From: Aphelenchoides besseyi
Lineage: Eukaryota > Nematoda > Chromadorea > Rhabditida > Aphelenchoididae
Reading direction: 5' to 3'
Length of the DNA: 64,000 nucleotides
Assembly (NCBI GenBank): GCA_024699855.1
Contig: JAMPIQ010000001.1
Span: 12,214,001 to 12,278,000, forward strand
The stretch's first letter is position 1. Each line of letters begins with the position of its first letter. Below, in pieces: positions 10,987-25,773 of the stretch. A model generated the notes under the pieces. It saw only the letters and a program-made list of their open reading frames with translations. It ran no database searches and was not told where the DNA came from. The position numbers and the translations under genes were made by a program.

Positions 10987-12132
10987 CTAAATACACGGTA
11001 TGGCTCGCTTCTGTCGTCGTTCTGCAATCGTTTGCTCTTCGATGAATTCACTCGAATATTGAGCCGCCAATGCTGCTCGAACGGCCATCAGAATTTGACC
11101 ATGAAGATTTTGACCTCTCCATTTAGCTGGATTAGCACAATCTAGATCACTCATCTCCAAGTTCACACCCCAACGACTGTCTGGTGATGCGCATACGAGG
11201 GTTGAATTTCCGGTTCGAAACAATTCGGCACGCAACAAGGGATTCTGTTCGAATTTCGCCATACACGCTTGACGCATAAACTGAATTCTGTCAATTAGAT
11301 AAGATCGATTAAACAGGAAATTACGTTGACTTCGACTTTGTTCCAACCGTGATTGAATGTTTTGAAATTGGCGAACAGTTTGACCACCTCATCGACGTCT
11401 GGTTCGTTGGCAATTCGATCGGCCAAATTTTTGTTGTTGTGGAAAAGAGCCTTTTGATAAAGGAAATAGTGACGACTACTGGGAAATAAGTTACCTAAAA
11501 CACATTCGATGGTGTTCGATGACTAGTCTACACTGACCATTGCACGCGATTTCACTTTCGTACGAGTTGCTGAGGACATAACGAGGACCGTAGAAAACGA
11601 CGTAGAATTCGCCCAATGAGTTAACATAAAGTGGTGGCAAATCGACGGTGGACGTTCGCGTGTAACTGAATTGGCTGGACGATGACGCAGATGTTCTCAT
11701 GGAGCGAATGCTTGCGGTCGGACTTTGAAGATCGGAATTCGGCGACCGGTCGCCACTCGACGTTGCCGTCCAACGTGACGACGAAAAAGCACTGGGCGAA
11801 GGCAAAGACGGCGATTGATTATCGGCTTTGAACTCCACAAAATTTTGATTGTTGTCGACGGGAGATTTCAGAACCGCGCGAATCGTAAAACGACTCGATT
11901 TTCGCGGATTTTCCAAGCGGATCGATGACTGGTTCAGGGTTTCAGTGGAGCCATCAATCGATTCAATGTTATCTACCGTCATCACCTTGGAAGTGGGGTT
12001 TCCTGATTGCACAACCGAATCTGTCCAACTAGACGGTTCGATGAATAACGGCGGCTGTTCTACCTTCGACTAAAAGAACGACGTTTTGACGGAAAAAACA
12101 AATGGAACTGTTAATACCTGAGTGGTTCCCAT
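10987..12132 (-). CDS. NADAR-domain (YbiA-like) protein
   Basis: Exons 12118-12132 (MGTTQ), 11538-12069, 11325-11494 and 10987-11280. The first half is Ser/Thr-rich and probably disordered. From about residue 150 the NADAR fold begins: EFYVVFYGPRYVLSNSYESE, then NGNLFPSSRHYFLYQKALFH, IANEPDVDEVVKLF, FNHGWNKVEVNFMRQACMAK, FRTGNSTLVCASPDSRWGVN and KWRGQNLHGQILMAVRAAL. NADAR proteins are N-glycosidases that act on ADP-ribose-linked or riboflavin-pathway substrates. The substrate here cannot be told. The frame requires a 43-nt intron that splits the domain after CNG, and its removal restores the family's FPSSxxYFxYQKA motif, which supports the model. Confidence 0.88.
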
Positions 12133-13017
12133 CGAATGTTCGAAACCGAAAATCAACGTGCAAATACTCGCTGAAGAAAACCCACTTGTCAGATTCTGAA
12201 GTGCGCTAATCGGCTTAAGTCGCGGGATACCAATAAAAACACGATGCAAATGTACAAAGTGGTCAGAAGGAAACGCGAGAAAACTGACCGCTCACGTAGC
12301 AGATGAGTTCGTGGGTTTGAGAAAGTGGAAGAGCAAATGTGTTTGATGATCGTAAAATTCATAACAACAAGACGACCATTCGTGAAAGACGCCAATGGAA
12401 AGACGGGAAAAATGGTCGTCATCGTGGTGTTTGCAGATAAACGTTCCAAAAACTTTGCGATGCAACAAAAAGCGAACTAATCAGAAAGGTGTGCCCTCAA
12501 CGAACGTCAATGTTCGTCTGAACAACCAACCTTCGAATTGGTGGAAAAACCGGAACACGTTCCGCTTCGTTTCTTCAGTTTGCGGATCTCCGCTCATCGT
12601 TTCAATTGGCGGGATCGTTTCGCAGATTTGAAAGGCGAACTGTTAGCGGAAAAGGAGTGAGAACGTCAAGCTAATCAAACCGACTGTCCGTCTCCCGAAT
12701 GCGACTTAACGTCCGATTCTTCGATTTAGCGAAAATTCACCGAATCACAACAAAAATTTGCTTTCACCTTGACGTCACTCCTGAATCATTTCGTTCCAAC
12801 AACGAAGAAGCAGTTGGGCGATTAAACGCAAAGACGTTGCCGAACGGAATGCTGAACAAATGTTTTGCATCGTCTGTTAATTGACAAAACAAATTCTTCA
12901 GCAACCACCGATCGATACAGAAGCTTTTTGATTTCTAAACCTTTGACCTCTCAGTTTCCGATAATGAAGTTGAATGGTTTATTCAAAAACGAAAAATACA
13001 AAGGTTATGCGTACCCA
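12133..13017. other. Intergenic region with a weak plus-strand coding-like stretch
   Basis: A plus-strand frame near 12510-12660 reads SSEQPTFELVEKPEHV and LGELLAEKE-like text, but I cannot connect it to a start or to further exons. Otherwise I see nothing supportable here. Confidence 0.3.
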
Positions 13018-13656
13018 TCAATCGGATTGAACGTATTCGCTTTCCAGCTGCTGCACCCATCCGTTGATACGATTCTGCACTTCAACTCTAAACGACAACT
13101 GACATTAGGAGACCGGAGATCGGAACTCACGCTTTCACATTATCGATTTGATAGAAAATTTTCATTAAACGAATGTAAACATCGTCGCAAAACTGTTTCG
13201 GATGAAATGGAGCTGCAATCACTGGTATTTCGGGTTTCTCTTCGGCTTTATTGCATTCCGTTGGTTTTGAAATTGCGATCGAAGAAAACGATACTTCAAC
13301 GGAGTCCTTCCAAAATACTTCGTCCTTCTGAGGTTGTTTCTCCAACGGTCCGGCAATCTGATCAGTCGCTTCCAACGGATATCCATTGGACAACTCAACT
13401 CGTTGACCACCGGTGTAATATGAAATCTAAAAGCGAGGAATCAAAAGCAAAACTGTGTACTTACATCGTGAAGTTTCATTGCACTCGTCGACGGAGATGT
13501 GCTGGCTTTGAATAACGAGACGTTCACATTTCCCAGAACTTCGGGTGTGTATTCCGAATTCACTCGACTAATGTGTTTCTCCAACCACTCCGGTACTTCA
13601 GCAACTCCCGGACCCTTCGGATTTATCGGATCCCCAAGTTTGAATGAGATCAACAT
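13018..13656 (-). CDS. Conserved-looking intracellular protein, family unknown
   Basis: Three exons (13465-13656, 13131-13426, 13018-13087) joined by clean introns of about 38-43 nt give a protein of about 185 residues. It starts MLISFKLGDPINPKGPGVAE and contains VPEWLEKHISRVNSEY, ISYYTGGQRVELSNGYPLEA, a charged middle and a C-terminal helical part (QFCDDVYIRLMKIFYQIDNV followed by NRINGWVQQLESEY). There is no signal peptide or membrane segment. The alternation of hydrophobic strands and the clean splicing make it a real gene, but I do not recognise the fold or function. Confidence 0.7.
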
Positions 13657-13679
13657 GACGTTCAGTTTCTGAATAGCAG

Positions 13680-14949
13680 TTTTCGTTCACACTTCAACGG
13701 TTTTATCGCGTGCAAAAAATCAAAATTAATTTCACGTTTCAATTCCCTAGTCAAAGTCGTTAAGTGCGTCAAACCAAAAAGCTTTTAAGAATTCACTTTT
13801 CAATTAACTTAAAACCACCGATTAGCAGCAAATCTATGCCCTGAGGCGTTTTTGCCAAATTCCGATCAGAAAAGTCACGAGTTTGGAAATACAATGGAGA
13901 AGCTATTGGTTAACGAAAATCGGAGATGCTCCACGAGAACAAAAGATGACATGTTGGCCATCTGTCCGACACTTACTGACGATAACTCGAAGATCTGCTT
14001 GATTACGATTTGTTTGCAGAAGACAGTTAATGCACTTCTCAAGTGCGTCTAATCGGATTAGAGCATCAAATGAAATCAGAACGTGACTTCCGAACTTTTT
14101 TGAGCATAGAAACCAAAAGAAACACATTGACAACACAAGCAACGAGGATCTCAGTTGTGCTTGGTTTAGATTAATGTAGATCTTCTGCTTCAGAAGTGAC
14201 ATCACCTTCTATGATCTGTGGTTCGTATTGTAATCGATGACACACCACAGTTTTTAATTGAATTCTTGAGTTCTGTTGTTCACAGTCGTTACGATGAATC
14301 AGCGTATTCAACGTCACTTTTACACTCAAAAGTAAACGGTTTTTTTAATCAGGGCGGTAAATTTCAAGCGAATGACAAGAACGCGCGGTTTATGGGTCTC
14401 ATCAATTAGACGACTTTTCGGCTGACTCATCAGTGTGTTCGTTCCAAGGGCGGAGAACTTAAAAGGAATTACCGGAGAGTGTTTTCGATTCAACCGGAGT
14501 CGAATGTTCCTGACGTTTCGGTTGGTTTTAACAAAATCGAACAACAAATTGGGCGTTTCTTTCGTGTACCAATTGCTTAAAAGTCAATGGTTTAAGCCGT
14601 CGATTGCATTCAGAAGGTGCTGTTTCGTTCATTTGGTTTGTCCTTCGACTTACGCGACGGCCAAATACCGACGAGTTTCTTTTGATTGGTGGAGATTTCG
14701 ATGAAAATTTCATTCACAAAAACCGTTTTGTTTGCAGCTCAATAAACACAAAAACCGCTCGCCATTTTGACGGTCGATTATAAAACCCATTTGTTATTAG
14801 AAGGTGAATAATCCGAAGCGACGGCCACGATTCTTAATCATCGTATTGACATTTCAAATCGTCGTGACATTTCCAATAAACGTTCCTAATTCGATTATCG
14901 AACTCCTGTTGACATCCGTTTGTTTCAGCAACTTCAAGAAGCCTCAGAA
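13680..14949. other. Intergenic region upstream of the small heat-shock gene
   Basis: No supported gene. Short TTC/GAA blocks occur (for example TTCAAGAAG near 14934, TTCCAAGG near 14446). They might be partial heat-shock elements, but none forms a full nTTCnnGAAnnTTCn array by eye. Confidence 0.35.
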
Positions 14950-17900
14950 ATGGCCTTGGTCTCACGCTGGAACGACGACTGGCTTCATCGTGATCCGTTT
15001 TGGAATGACCGTTGGAACGATCGCTTTTCTCGCGATTGGGTAACTTGCAATCGAATTAAAATAATAAACTTTATTTCGTTTAGGACGATTGGCCTCAAGG
15101 TAAACGATGAAGCTAAATGCCTAGTCGAAACAACAGGAACAAGATTTGACTTTCGAAATTTATTGTAGATTGGCCACGACCACGTGACATTGTGAGCCGC
15201 GTAAGTTTATGACTAACATTTGGGTTCAAAAAAGTTGACTGTTGTCAGCTCGTAAAGATCACGACTTCAAATACGACTTAAGAGGGGCGCTCCCCGTATT
15301 CCCGGACTTTTCGAGAACTCACGCCAAGTTTCTACTTTCGATATTTCTGTGGATTGTGTAGTGTTTTGTCATCGAGAGTCAACCGACCGGAACGCTTTTG
15401 CGCTCAATTTTGTTTGACACGAAAAGATCGTCGGCGGTTTTCATCGATAGTTTCCCGAAACACTGACTCACCACCACTTGAGTCCCGGTATGGCATCAAC
15501 GGTCGTTTTTTAAGTATGACGACTATTGCGCATTCTCTCACGTACACACGTTGCACAGCGTAAGCCGATTTGCTCTCGGCTCCTGAATAGAAAAAAGGTC
15601 CAATTCCTCGCTGTTCGCAACTTCCGATTGCCCGCCCTAAAATTCGACGACGGCCAATTTCTTTTTGTTGCTTCCAAAGGTCGTTCGTATTGTCGATTCC
15701 ACAGGATGAATAAGAACGAGAAGAAAGGAAGCTTATTGGATCGGGTAAGATGATTGAGGGTATTCGCTCAACGTATTCTGAGATCTCTTGCGCTCAAATT
15801 TCCACTCGAAAAACGGACGGAATTTCGTACGTTCTGCCCTCGTTGTAAATCCTCAGCGGCGTAACAAATGCGGCAATCGAGAGCTAAGGGCGTGATCCGG
15901 GCGGGGATGTCGCAACATGAGTTTGAGCAAATAATCGTATGTTTATTTTTAGTTCCGAACGAATTCGGATCGTTGGTGGAAGGATTGGCCGACCGGTAAG
16001 AACAAACAAGTGGATAAATACAACGAATTGACTTTAGATTGGCCACGTATGGACACGATTATGCCACGAGTGAGTTGAATTTAGACATCAAATCGCTCCC
16101 ACCTTCTCACGCTTGTTGCCAAATCGACGTTTATTCCCGATCGTAAAATCAACGAATCGTTTGGGTTGTTGCCGTTCCTTTCGTCCCCGTAAAATGACTC
16201 ATCTCAACGAAACTACACGATTTTGGGAGCGTCTCCAAAAATTGAAAACAAATTTCATTGATGAATGGCGACGAACAATTTCCTTTTCATTCCTTTTTCC
16301 GACAAACAAAAATCAAAACTCCTCTTGAAAAAGTCGGCCGTTAAAGTCGAAGGCCCGCCAGTTTGTCTCAAACCACCTGAAACTCTTCGTCGTCGTTCTT
16401 CAGGCGGTTTTTCGAACGTTTCGATCCACGTGTTTGCGCAGCTTTTAACTGCTCCATTAGCCTCATGGCCGCTACACGTTCCTCTTCCGTTTTTTCTGCT
16501 TCGCCGCGTGTGCATTTTGATGACGACAAAGGAAAGTGGGAGCGAGAAATGGTGTCAATGAGGGAAGAAGATCATAATTCCATATCTTCACCGCCATCAT
16601 CACGTTTGGGCAACGATCTTTATTTGCAGTTCTCGTCTCATTTGGATCGTTTTGATCGAAACTGGAGAGATGATGAGTTTTGGCGTGGACTTTATCCTCG
16701 TTGGGCTGAGCCGATCTTCAGTGAGTTTAGACATTTGCGGATACATTGATTGATCATTGTTGTAGAGGATGGTCTCGATGTTCGCACGAACATTACCAAT
16801 GATCGTAATCGTTTCGCCGTCGAAATCGATGCATACCAATTTCGACCCGAAGAGTTGGAAGTGAAGACATTGGATGACACGCTTCTGATTGAGGGTCGTC
16901 ATGAAGATGTTCGCGATCGGGACAATTACACAAAAATGTATTTCGTACGAAAATACCAACTGCCATCGGACGTTCATCCACAGGACGTCTCATCGAGTAT
17001 TGATTCAGCGGTTTGTTTTCCTTGATTGCAAACGAAGTAAACATGTACTTTAGGGTCGTTTGACGGTCGAAGCACGAAAGCCGTATGCCGCATTGGAAGG
17101 CCGCGAACGTGTAATTCCGATCGAAGGATCGTCGAAACGAATCGGCTCTCGATCCAGCAGTTATTCGCCTCGTCAGCGCAATGATTCAGGTCATGGATCG
17201 CTTCGTGCTAATGACGGTAAGTTCAGGAGATTAAACTCGACTCCCAAAGTAGAATTTCTAATTAGCCAAAACATTTTCTATTTCTTAGTTCCACCTTTTA
17301 GCCCAATCTGTTACCTTTCTCATCATTTTAAATGCCCGCTAAAAACTTGCAATTAGCATAAGCGCTTACAGAAAATGCGGTGGTTCGTTTCATCAAGACT
17401 CCGTGTCGTTTTGTTAATCAAAAATTGGAAGAACGTAAACGCAAAAAACAAGCGAATCGTTTGGCTTCCTATCCGCAACCACGAGCTTTCGAGCCGTTGC
17501 CACCGTTGCCTTATGAGCCAAAACCTGATTACGACGACAATGCTACGGCAACGTACACACCTTTGGAGTGGCGAGATCGAAATCCAGAGCTCGCAAAAGG
17601 TCGAGTCTAAAAACCGAAGATTGTGGTGATCGATGGAGAGTTGCTTTTTTACTTAAAACAAATTTCCTAATTTCTTACACATTACTTAATCAAAAATAAA
17701 CTCTGTGTTTGTTCAATGTTCGTTCTACGTGTCAGTGTTCTAACATCGCACTGTTTTAGAATTTCATGTTTAACCTCCTGAACTTACCTTTTACTTCTTT
17801 TGCTTTTTCTTCTTCTGCCTGTCTTTGCAGTCACTTCCGACGGGCTAATTGCTTAGTAATTTAACAATTTGCTTTTGATTTCAGATCGCTATTATCGATC

Positions 17901-18303
17901 TGAAAGCCGTGGAGCTAATGGCTACCGAGACAACTACTCAGCTCATCAGGAAGTACGAAATGGTGGTCGTTACGACTCGTATGGAGATCGAGTTGACTAC
18001 CGTTCAACTCCACCAACTGCTCCAATAACAACAACCATTCCGGTTCAAACAACTCGTGAAACCTACTCCCGTAGTGCCTCCAGATCGTCGCATCGTGAAT
18101 ACTCCGATGGTCCAAATGGCTACTTTGTTGAGACTCGCAGTGCTTCACGTGGTCCCGGCGAATTCCGTAGTCAGTCGCGTTCCGGTGATTATCATCGCGA
18201 CGAGAATCTGCTTCGACCCGAACCGGAACTCGGCGAACGTTCGACTTCTCGTGCTTCCGGTCGATCCGTTCGCATTGAACGTCGTGAGCAACGTTACTCG
18301 TAA
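14950..18303 (+). CDS. Small heat-shock protein (HSP20/alpha-crystallin), alternatively spliced
   Basis: The alpha-crystallin domain is encoded by 16766-17010 and 17054-17216: DGLDVRTNITNDRNRFAVEI, FRPEELEVKTLDDTLLIEGR, MYFVRKYQLPSDVHPQDV and GRLTVEARK, all standard HSP20 landmarks. Upstream exons encode Trp/Asp-rich N-terminal pieces: 14950-15039 (MALVSRWNDDWLHRDPFWND), 15084-15099, 15169-15200, 15706-15744 (MNKNEKKGSLLDR), 15953-15995, 16038-16069 and 16630-16720. An in-frame variant of the last could start at 16465. Two terminal exons share the same acceptor phase: 17372-17610 (ending NPELAKGRV) and 17885-18303 (Arg/Ser/Tyr-rich). The pattern resembles nematode hsp-25-type genes with several isoforms. 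HSP20 proteins are oligomeric holdase chaperones. Which 5' exons are used together cannot be decided from sequence. Confidence 0.88.
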
Positions 18304-18678
18304 GTTTACAAGTTGTGTGGATGCCCTTTTGAAGGTGTTGCCATTGGAAAAACATTAAATACAGTCGTCTTTGTCAATTTTGCTTTTTGAAAAATAGTCC
18401 AGATTCTTTACGTGCTTCAAAGAACTTTTTCAATTCGACTGTCCAGCCTTTTATATCTACTCAACCACTGCCTTTACAATTCATATTCGATAGCTTCCTG
18501 ATTGTAGTCGTCAATGTTGCTGTCAACTTTCCATTTCATATTCCGCTTTTAATGTCGATTTTGTTAATTTTCTGAATAAACTGATGGCAAAACACAAAAC
18601 GTTTATTGTCCATGAATAACAACTCAATTAACTTAAGCAAATAAAAACAAATAGTTCAATAAACGTGGAGGTAAAACA

Positions 18679-20459
18679 CTACAAAAGTCCCTGTCGTTTG
18701 AGATCTTCGTAAGTTCGACGATTAAGGACGTTTCCTTTAGAGTCTTCGTATTGTTCGTCCATTTCCGGATTCCACTTTGTATGATTGACTTCCGAACACA
18801 ACTTTTGCCACAAATCAAGGGCGTCTTGGATTTTGGTGATGTTCGTAAAATGCGCGGTATTCTTGATACCCAAACAGTTCAACGAATGAGTGTGTCGCCA
18901 TTCGGTGAAATGCCGTTGAAATGCTTTGGGTCCCTTGTAAGATTGGTTGCCGCAAATTTCGCACGGATAACTGATATTCAAACCGTGCAGTTTGTCTGAA
19001 ACCAACGATTACGAATGATAAAATAAGGTTCCCGGAGTAAATCAAAATGCTTCTCACTTACATAACCAATAGGGAATTGGTTTTCCATCCCATCCCAAAG
19101 GTAAGTTCTTCGGATTGTACGGAATATCATCCTCAACAACCTCTTCTTCGATATCTTCCTCCAATTCTTCTTCCTCTTCTTCTTCGCCAAATCCACGAGC
19201 TTGTTTGCGTTCGACGTTCTCGCGCGTTGCTTGACGTTCTTCGTGAAGCAAATCAACGAATCTGAAATGTTGTGATTAGTTCAATTAAGAGATTATACGG
19301 TTACTTGTAGATCTGATTTTCGATTTTTGCCAAATTATACGCACGACGCTCTTCCTTCAACTGCTCGGCAGACACAGGAGGTTTCTTCAATTTCTTTAGC
19401 TCCTCTTCGTTCATCGTTTTTGTCGCGAACAATCGAGCAGCTCTTTCTTTCACCGTTCTAAATCGAAATTAAGTGCAACGGCTTTCATCGCAACGTACCC
19501 TCCGCATTTCAAACCCGCTGCAATTAACGCGGATTTCAACCGATCAGCTCCAACGGCCTCCAGCTGTTCCACCGTTTCGAATTCGTTCACATCCAGTGGT
19601 GCTATGGGATTGGCGGTCATAGCACCAGCTGCTTTGTCTTTGATCCAACCGGGCATTTTACCTTCTTGCCATTTGAGTTCAAATTCCTGAAGCAAAAAAA
19701 GCAATTTCGGTTTTCGCTTCTAACCAACCTCATCAGCCTTATCCATGACTCCTTGAATGTTGATTAGTGGTTTTGCGCGTTTGATGAAATCAATCAAGTA
19801 CTCGATGAGATTCGTAACATAATCTTTGTAGGCTCCAGTCTTCTTTGTGGTTTCTCGAGAGATCTCAGATAAACGATCGAAGGTTTCGAGATACTTGATG
19901 TAATCAATTCTCTGTAATGCATGTGATTAATAACAAGCAAACGGCCAAACCAACCACAATATCTTTCAAATTGATGTACTGATCGAATAACAAATGCATG
20001 TCCAAGAACTTTCCGTAACCTTCTTCGTCGGTAAACGTGACCGTCTCCTTTTCAATGCGATCCGGATTCGCGATGTACGTCAACTTCTTTCCGAACTCGA
20101 GCGTCAACGAATTGGCCTCCTCGTTAGGGTTCTTGGCGTAAAATGCTTTCATCAGTTTGAGTCGTTGATAAAATTCGGCAAACTCATTCGGACCGCCGAG
20201 TTGTTGAATTTCACTCGCTCGTTCGTTTGTTGGGTCGGTGTAAATTTCGATGAGCTGATTGGTAGCCCTGCTGAAGCGTTCGATCAGTTCGCGAGATCGT
20301 TGTTCCGAGTTCACTCGTTCTCGTTGCTAAAATCAAATAGACTTCGAAGCAAAACCAACTCACGTTCTTCTTTCCGGCCAAAAATTCGTTCACAATCAAA
20401 TCCAAACATCGTTCGCGTTCTTCGTGCAACGACCGTTGAGTTTCGATTATCGAGTCCAT
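18679..20459 (-). CDS. Splicing factor 3A subunit 3 (SF3a60/SAP61)
   Basis: Seven exons: 20364-20459, 19958-20326, 19729-19911, 19499-19686, 19305-19457, 19062-19261 and 18679-18995. The protein is collinear with animal SF3A3 throughout: MDSIIETQRSLHEERER at the start, GGPNEFAEFYQRLK, FTDEEGYGKFLD, LKCGGTVKERAARLF (SAP-like), an acidic run, NPKNLPLGWDGKPIPYWLY, a C2H2 zinc finger CEICGNQSYKGPKAFQRHF with the second His in EWRH, and the invariant end YEDLKRQGLL. SF3A3 is part of the U2 snRNP and helps recognise the branch site. All introns are GT-AG. The start codon lies only five bases from the first visible exon of the divergent kinase gene. Confidence 0.97.
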
Positions 20460-20464
20460 TTCAG

Positions 20465-22994
<2,530 letters not shown>

Positions 22995-22999
22995 TTTAT

Positions 23000-23281
23000 G
23001 ACTTTCTTCTTCACTTATTCTCATTCCAATTCCCCTATTTGTACATGGTTCTCGTTTATATCATTTGTCAATTTGCCCATTCTAGATATGTGCTCCAAAC
23101 GATTCATGACGGTTATCGAACTAATTACGCATAATTTTTGTTGCTATTGTCTTTTAAATACGCTGTTAAAATGTACGTTTTACTCGATATGTAAACAATT
23201 ACCACGCATTTTTGATGACCGAAGTTGAGATCAAGAATCGTAAGGCACTATGAATTAACAGATTATCAGATACCCGTCAGA
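23000..23281. other. Short convergent gap between kinase and methyltransferase genes
   Basis: This holds the 3' regions of two convergent genes. No coding signal is seen. Confidence 0.4.
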
Positions 23282-24559
23282 CTAAGTAAGCTGTTGATGT
23301 AGTTGATCGTCAAAGTTGAAAGCGAATTTTTTGAGAATGTTATTCAGTTGATCCTTGTACATGATTTTCGTAGCCTCCGCAGTCGACGGCTCTAATGCAA
23401 AGGGCAAACAAGCGATAATTGCATTGTCCTCGATACTCATCTTCAACGTAAAACAAGTAGAGAACCGAGATAACAGTTGTTGTTCGATTGATGAAACCAT
23501 CTCATCTCGTCGTTCCTCGTCAAGAACCAAAACATTCAACAACAAGCAACCTAAAAACAAAGTTAAAAAAAGGAATAAATGATCATTACAACCTGTTGGA
23601 TTAAGTATTGATTTCATGTTTTGAAGATGTTCCAACTGCAAGAAGTTATTTGCAGGGCATGGTCGTATCGGATCGGAATCACAGGCGTCAATAATCAAAA
23701 CATCGAATTTTTTGTCTAAAATTGTTGAGAATGTTAGAGAGAAAACAAATGCACTTACTTTGCTTAGCGGCGTTGTCAAGTGCAATTAGACCATCTTGAA
23801 TGTGCGTCTTTCTTTTCTCGTCATCCACCACGCCAAACCATTTGTGTGCGAAGCTCGCCACTAATGGATCCAATTCGTAAACATCAATTTGCCACTGAAA
23901 CAGACAAACAAGTTGACTATTGAGTTCACTTTTCCCATTACTTGTGGTCGTAATGTGTGAAAAAACATATCCAAACTTCCGCCGCCAAGACCCAAAACAA
24001 ACAATTTTGCTGATCCGTCGGTGTTTGAAAGTGCCGGTACACTTCCGAGAACAAATGGAAGAACAGACAAGACGGCCACGTATTGAGTTCCCAAATCCGT
24101 GTGATTGATTTTCCAAAATCGTGTGTCCGAGTCTTTGAACGAACGACCAACGGGTGGAATCAAGCTGATCATCGTATCGACTTCCTTCTCGAATCCTTTG
24201 ACATAGAGAACTCGTCGAACTCTCAGGCCCACTTCACTAAAAATACTTGAGGTTTCAACCGTAATTCACGTTATTCCTCACTCTTCAGCGTAGTCCATCA
24301 CACCATAACAAACTTTTGTATAATTGGAACATTCTTTGGCCAAAACACTCGCACTCGAGGGTCCGGGCACAATGTTTGCGAAATCGTGATCGATTATGTA
24401 AGTTGGCCGATTATCCCAATAGATTTTCAGAAGATAGAGAACGATAAGAATCACAACAACCCAACGAATCATTTCGTTGAGTTTGCGTCTGCCGAATCGA
24501 CGACTGAGATGCCGATAAAATAGAAAATCAGCGAGGTCAAACATCCCTCCACATTCCAT
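23282..24559 (-). CDS. Membrane-anchored methyltransferase similar to the METTL13 C-terminal domain
   Basis: Exons 24282-24559, 23942-24236, 23759-23894, 23593-23715 and 23282-23550. The N-terminus has one strong transmembrane helix (RWVVVILIVLYLLKIYW) after a basic stretch. The remainder is a spermidine-synthase-like Rossmann methyltransferase: LFVLGLGGGSLDMFFHTLRP (SAM motif I), VYELDPLVASFAHKWFG (acidic loop), IIDACDSDPIRPCP and LEHLQNMKSILNPTGCLLLN. These match the second methyltransferase domain of METTL13, which acts on eEF1A. Unlike METTL13, the N-terminal methyltransferase half is absent and a membrane anchor takes its place. The substrate is unknown. The start is the first ATG of the exon that carries the anchor. 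Confidence 0.82.
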
Positions 24560-24599
24560 TCTCTAGAAAAAACGTGGATTATTGAAGAGAGTAAACAAA

Positions 24600-25770
24600 C
24601 GAAAGAATTGCACTAAAATCGGCTTAGATTGCGCGCTCTTAGTATTGGACGAACGGAATGACAAATGGAAAACAAAAGAACACGAAGTTCACGTGAAAAA
24701 TGCGTTTCGGTTGAGTGAACAAGAGTTTACAGATTTTTGCAGAAAGTAGCCTATTTAGAACACTGCACGATGAATATTCCGCAGAGCCGGCATTTCGTAT
24801 CAAATTACTCGCAAACAAACATCTCAGCGGCATCAAAAAGTCGAAATGAACATGAGGTCACGAATTGGCGAGTGAATTGAAAGGCCATTGACAACCGTAA
24901 AAAGAACCTCCATCACAACACGGTAAAGAAAGTCTCAAAAGAAGTGTGTGACTGAACATAAACGATCATGTGACAGCAATTGTAACGACCGTCGGTCAGC
25001 TATTGTCCCCAATGAACGAAGTGCGCAAACACAAAAAACGTTCATTCACACAAGTGGGTCAAGTTATTAAACGGAGATTAGGCGGCGCATCAGTCGGAGA
25101 GTAAAAATCGAAAGTTACTGGACCGTGTAGAACGAACGACTTCATAGCTCACCAAATGCACACAACGAGCCAACTATTGAGAGGAGGAAACAAAAACCTT
25201 TGGGTCTCAGAACCGGAAATCGGGGCGCTTTCGGAAACCGATACGTAAGTTGCAAATTGCAATTCACAACGAAACTTCGAGGCGCTCGACACCGAAGTTT
25301 CTGCGAGTTTTCGTGACAAAGCGGCAGACTGAAGAGCAAAAGGCTCGAGCGAAAGTTGCCCACCTTTCCAGTTCGTTTTGTGCGGCTGTTCCGAACAACT
25401 TGTAAGTCAAAAAGATCGTTCTCGTCTTCTTTCGTGTCAAAATTTAAATTCGACCGAGCCCACGGCACTTAACAGAAAATTTGGGCTGCTTTTGTTCTTA
25501 CGCTCGATTCCCTTCGGAGTTGGAAGTGCCGACGGTCAAGGTTGGAATTATTCATGAGAAAGCAAATGCGTCCAATGCCGTGGAATCGAGTTGCCTTAAT
25601 TACATCCTGTTCGGTGGTCGTTAACAACGAGAGTGAAACTGATAGTCGACACACCACAATGGTTTAATCGTTTAATGTTGGCAATAAGAAGAAAACAAGG
25701 TAAATTCAAACCGTTTGTATTTGTAGCTCACCAGAAAAGAAAAAATAAATACAAGGGATAATTACTGTGA
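24600..25770. other. Intergenic region, no gene seen
   Basis: Only short frames lacking splice-site support lie between two minus-strand genes. It probably contains the promoter of the methyltransferase gene and the 3' region of the PRC1-like gene. Confidence 0.4.
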
Positions 25771-25773
25771 GCT

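Noticed and set aside
16194..16328. MTHLNETTRFWERLQKLKT as a further HSP20 start exon
   Set aside because: The frame looks coding but contains no GT donor before its stop, so it cannot be spliced to the crystallin exons as it stands.
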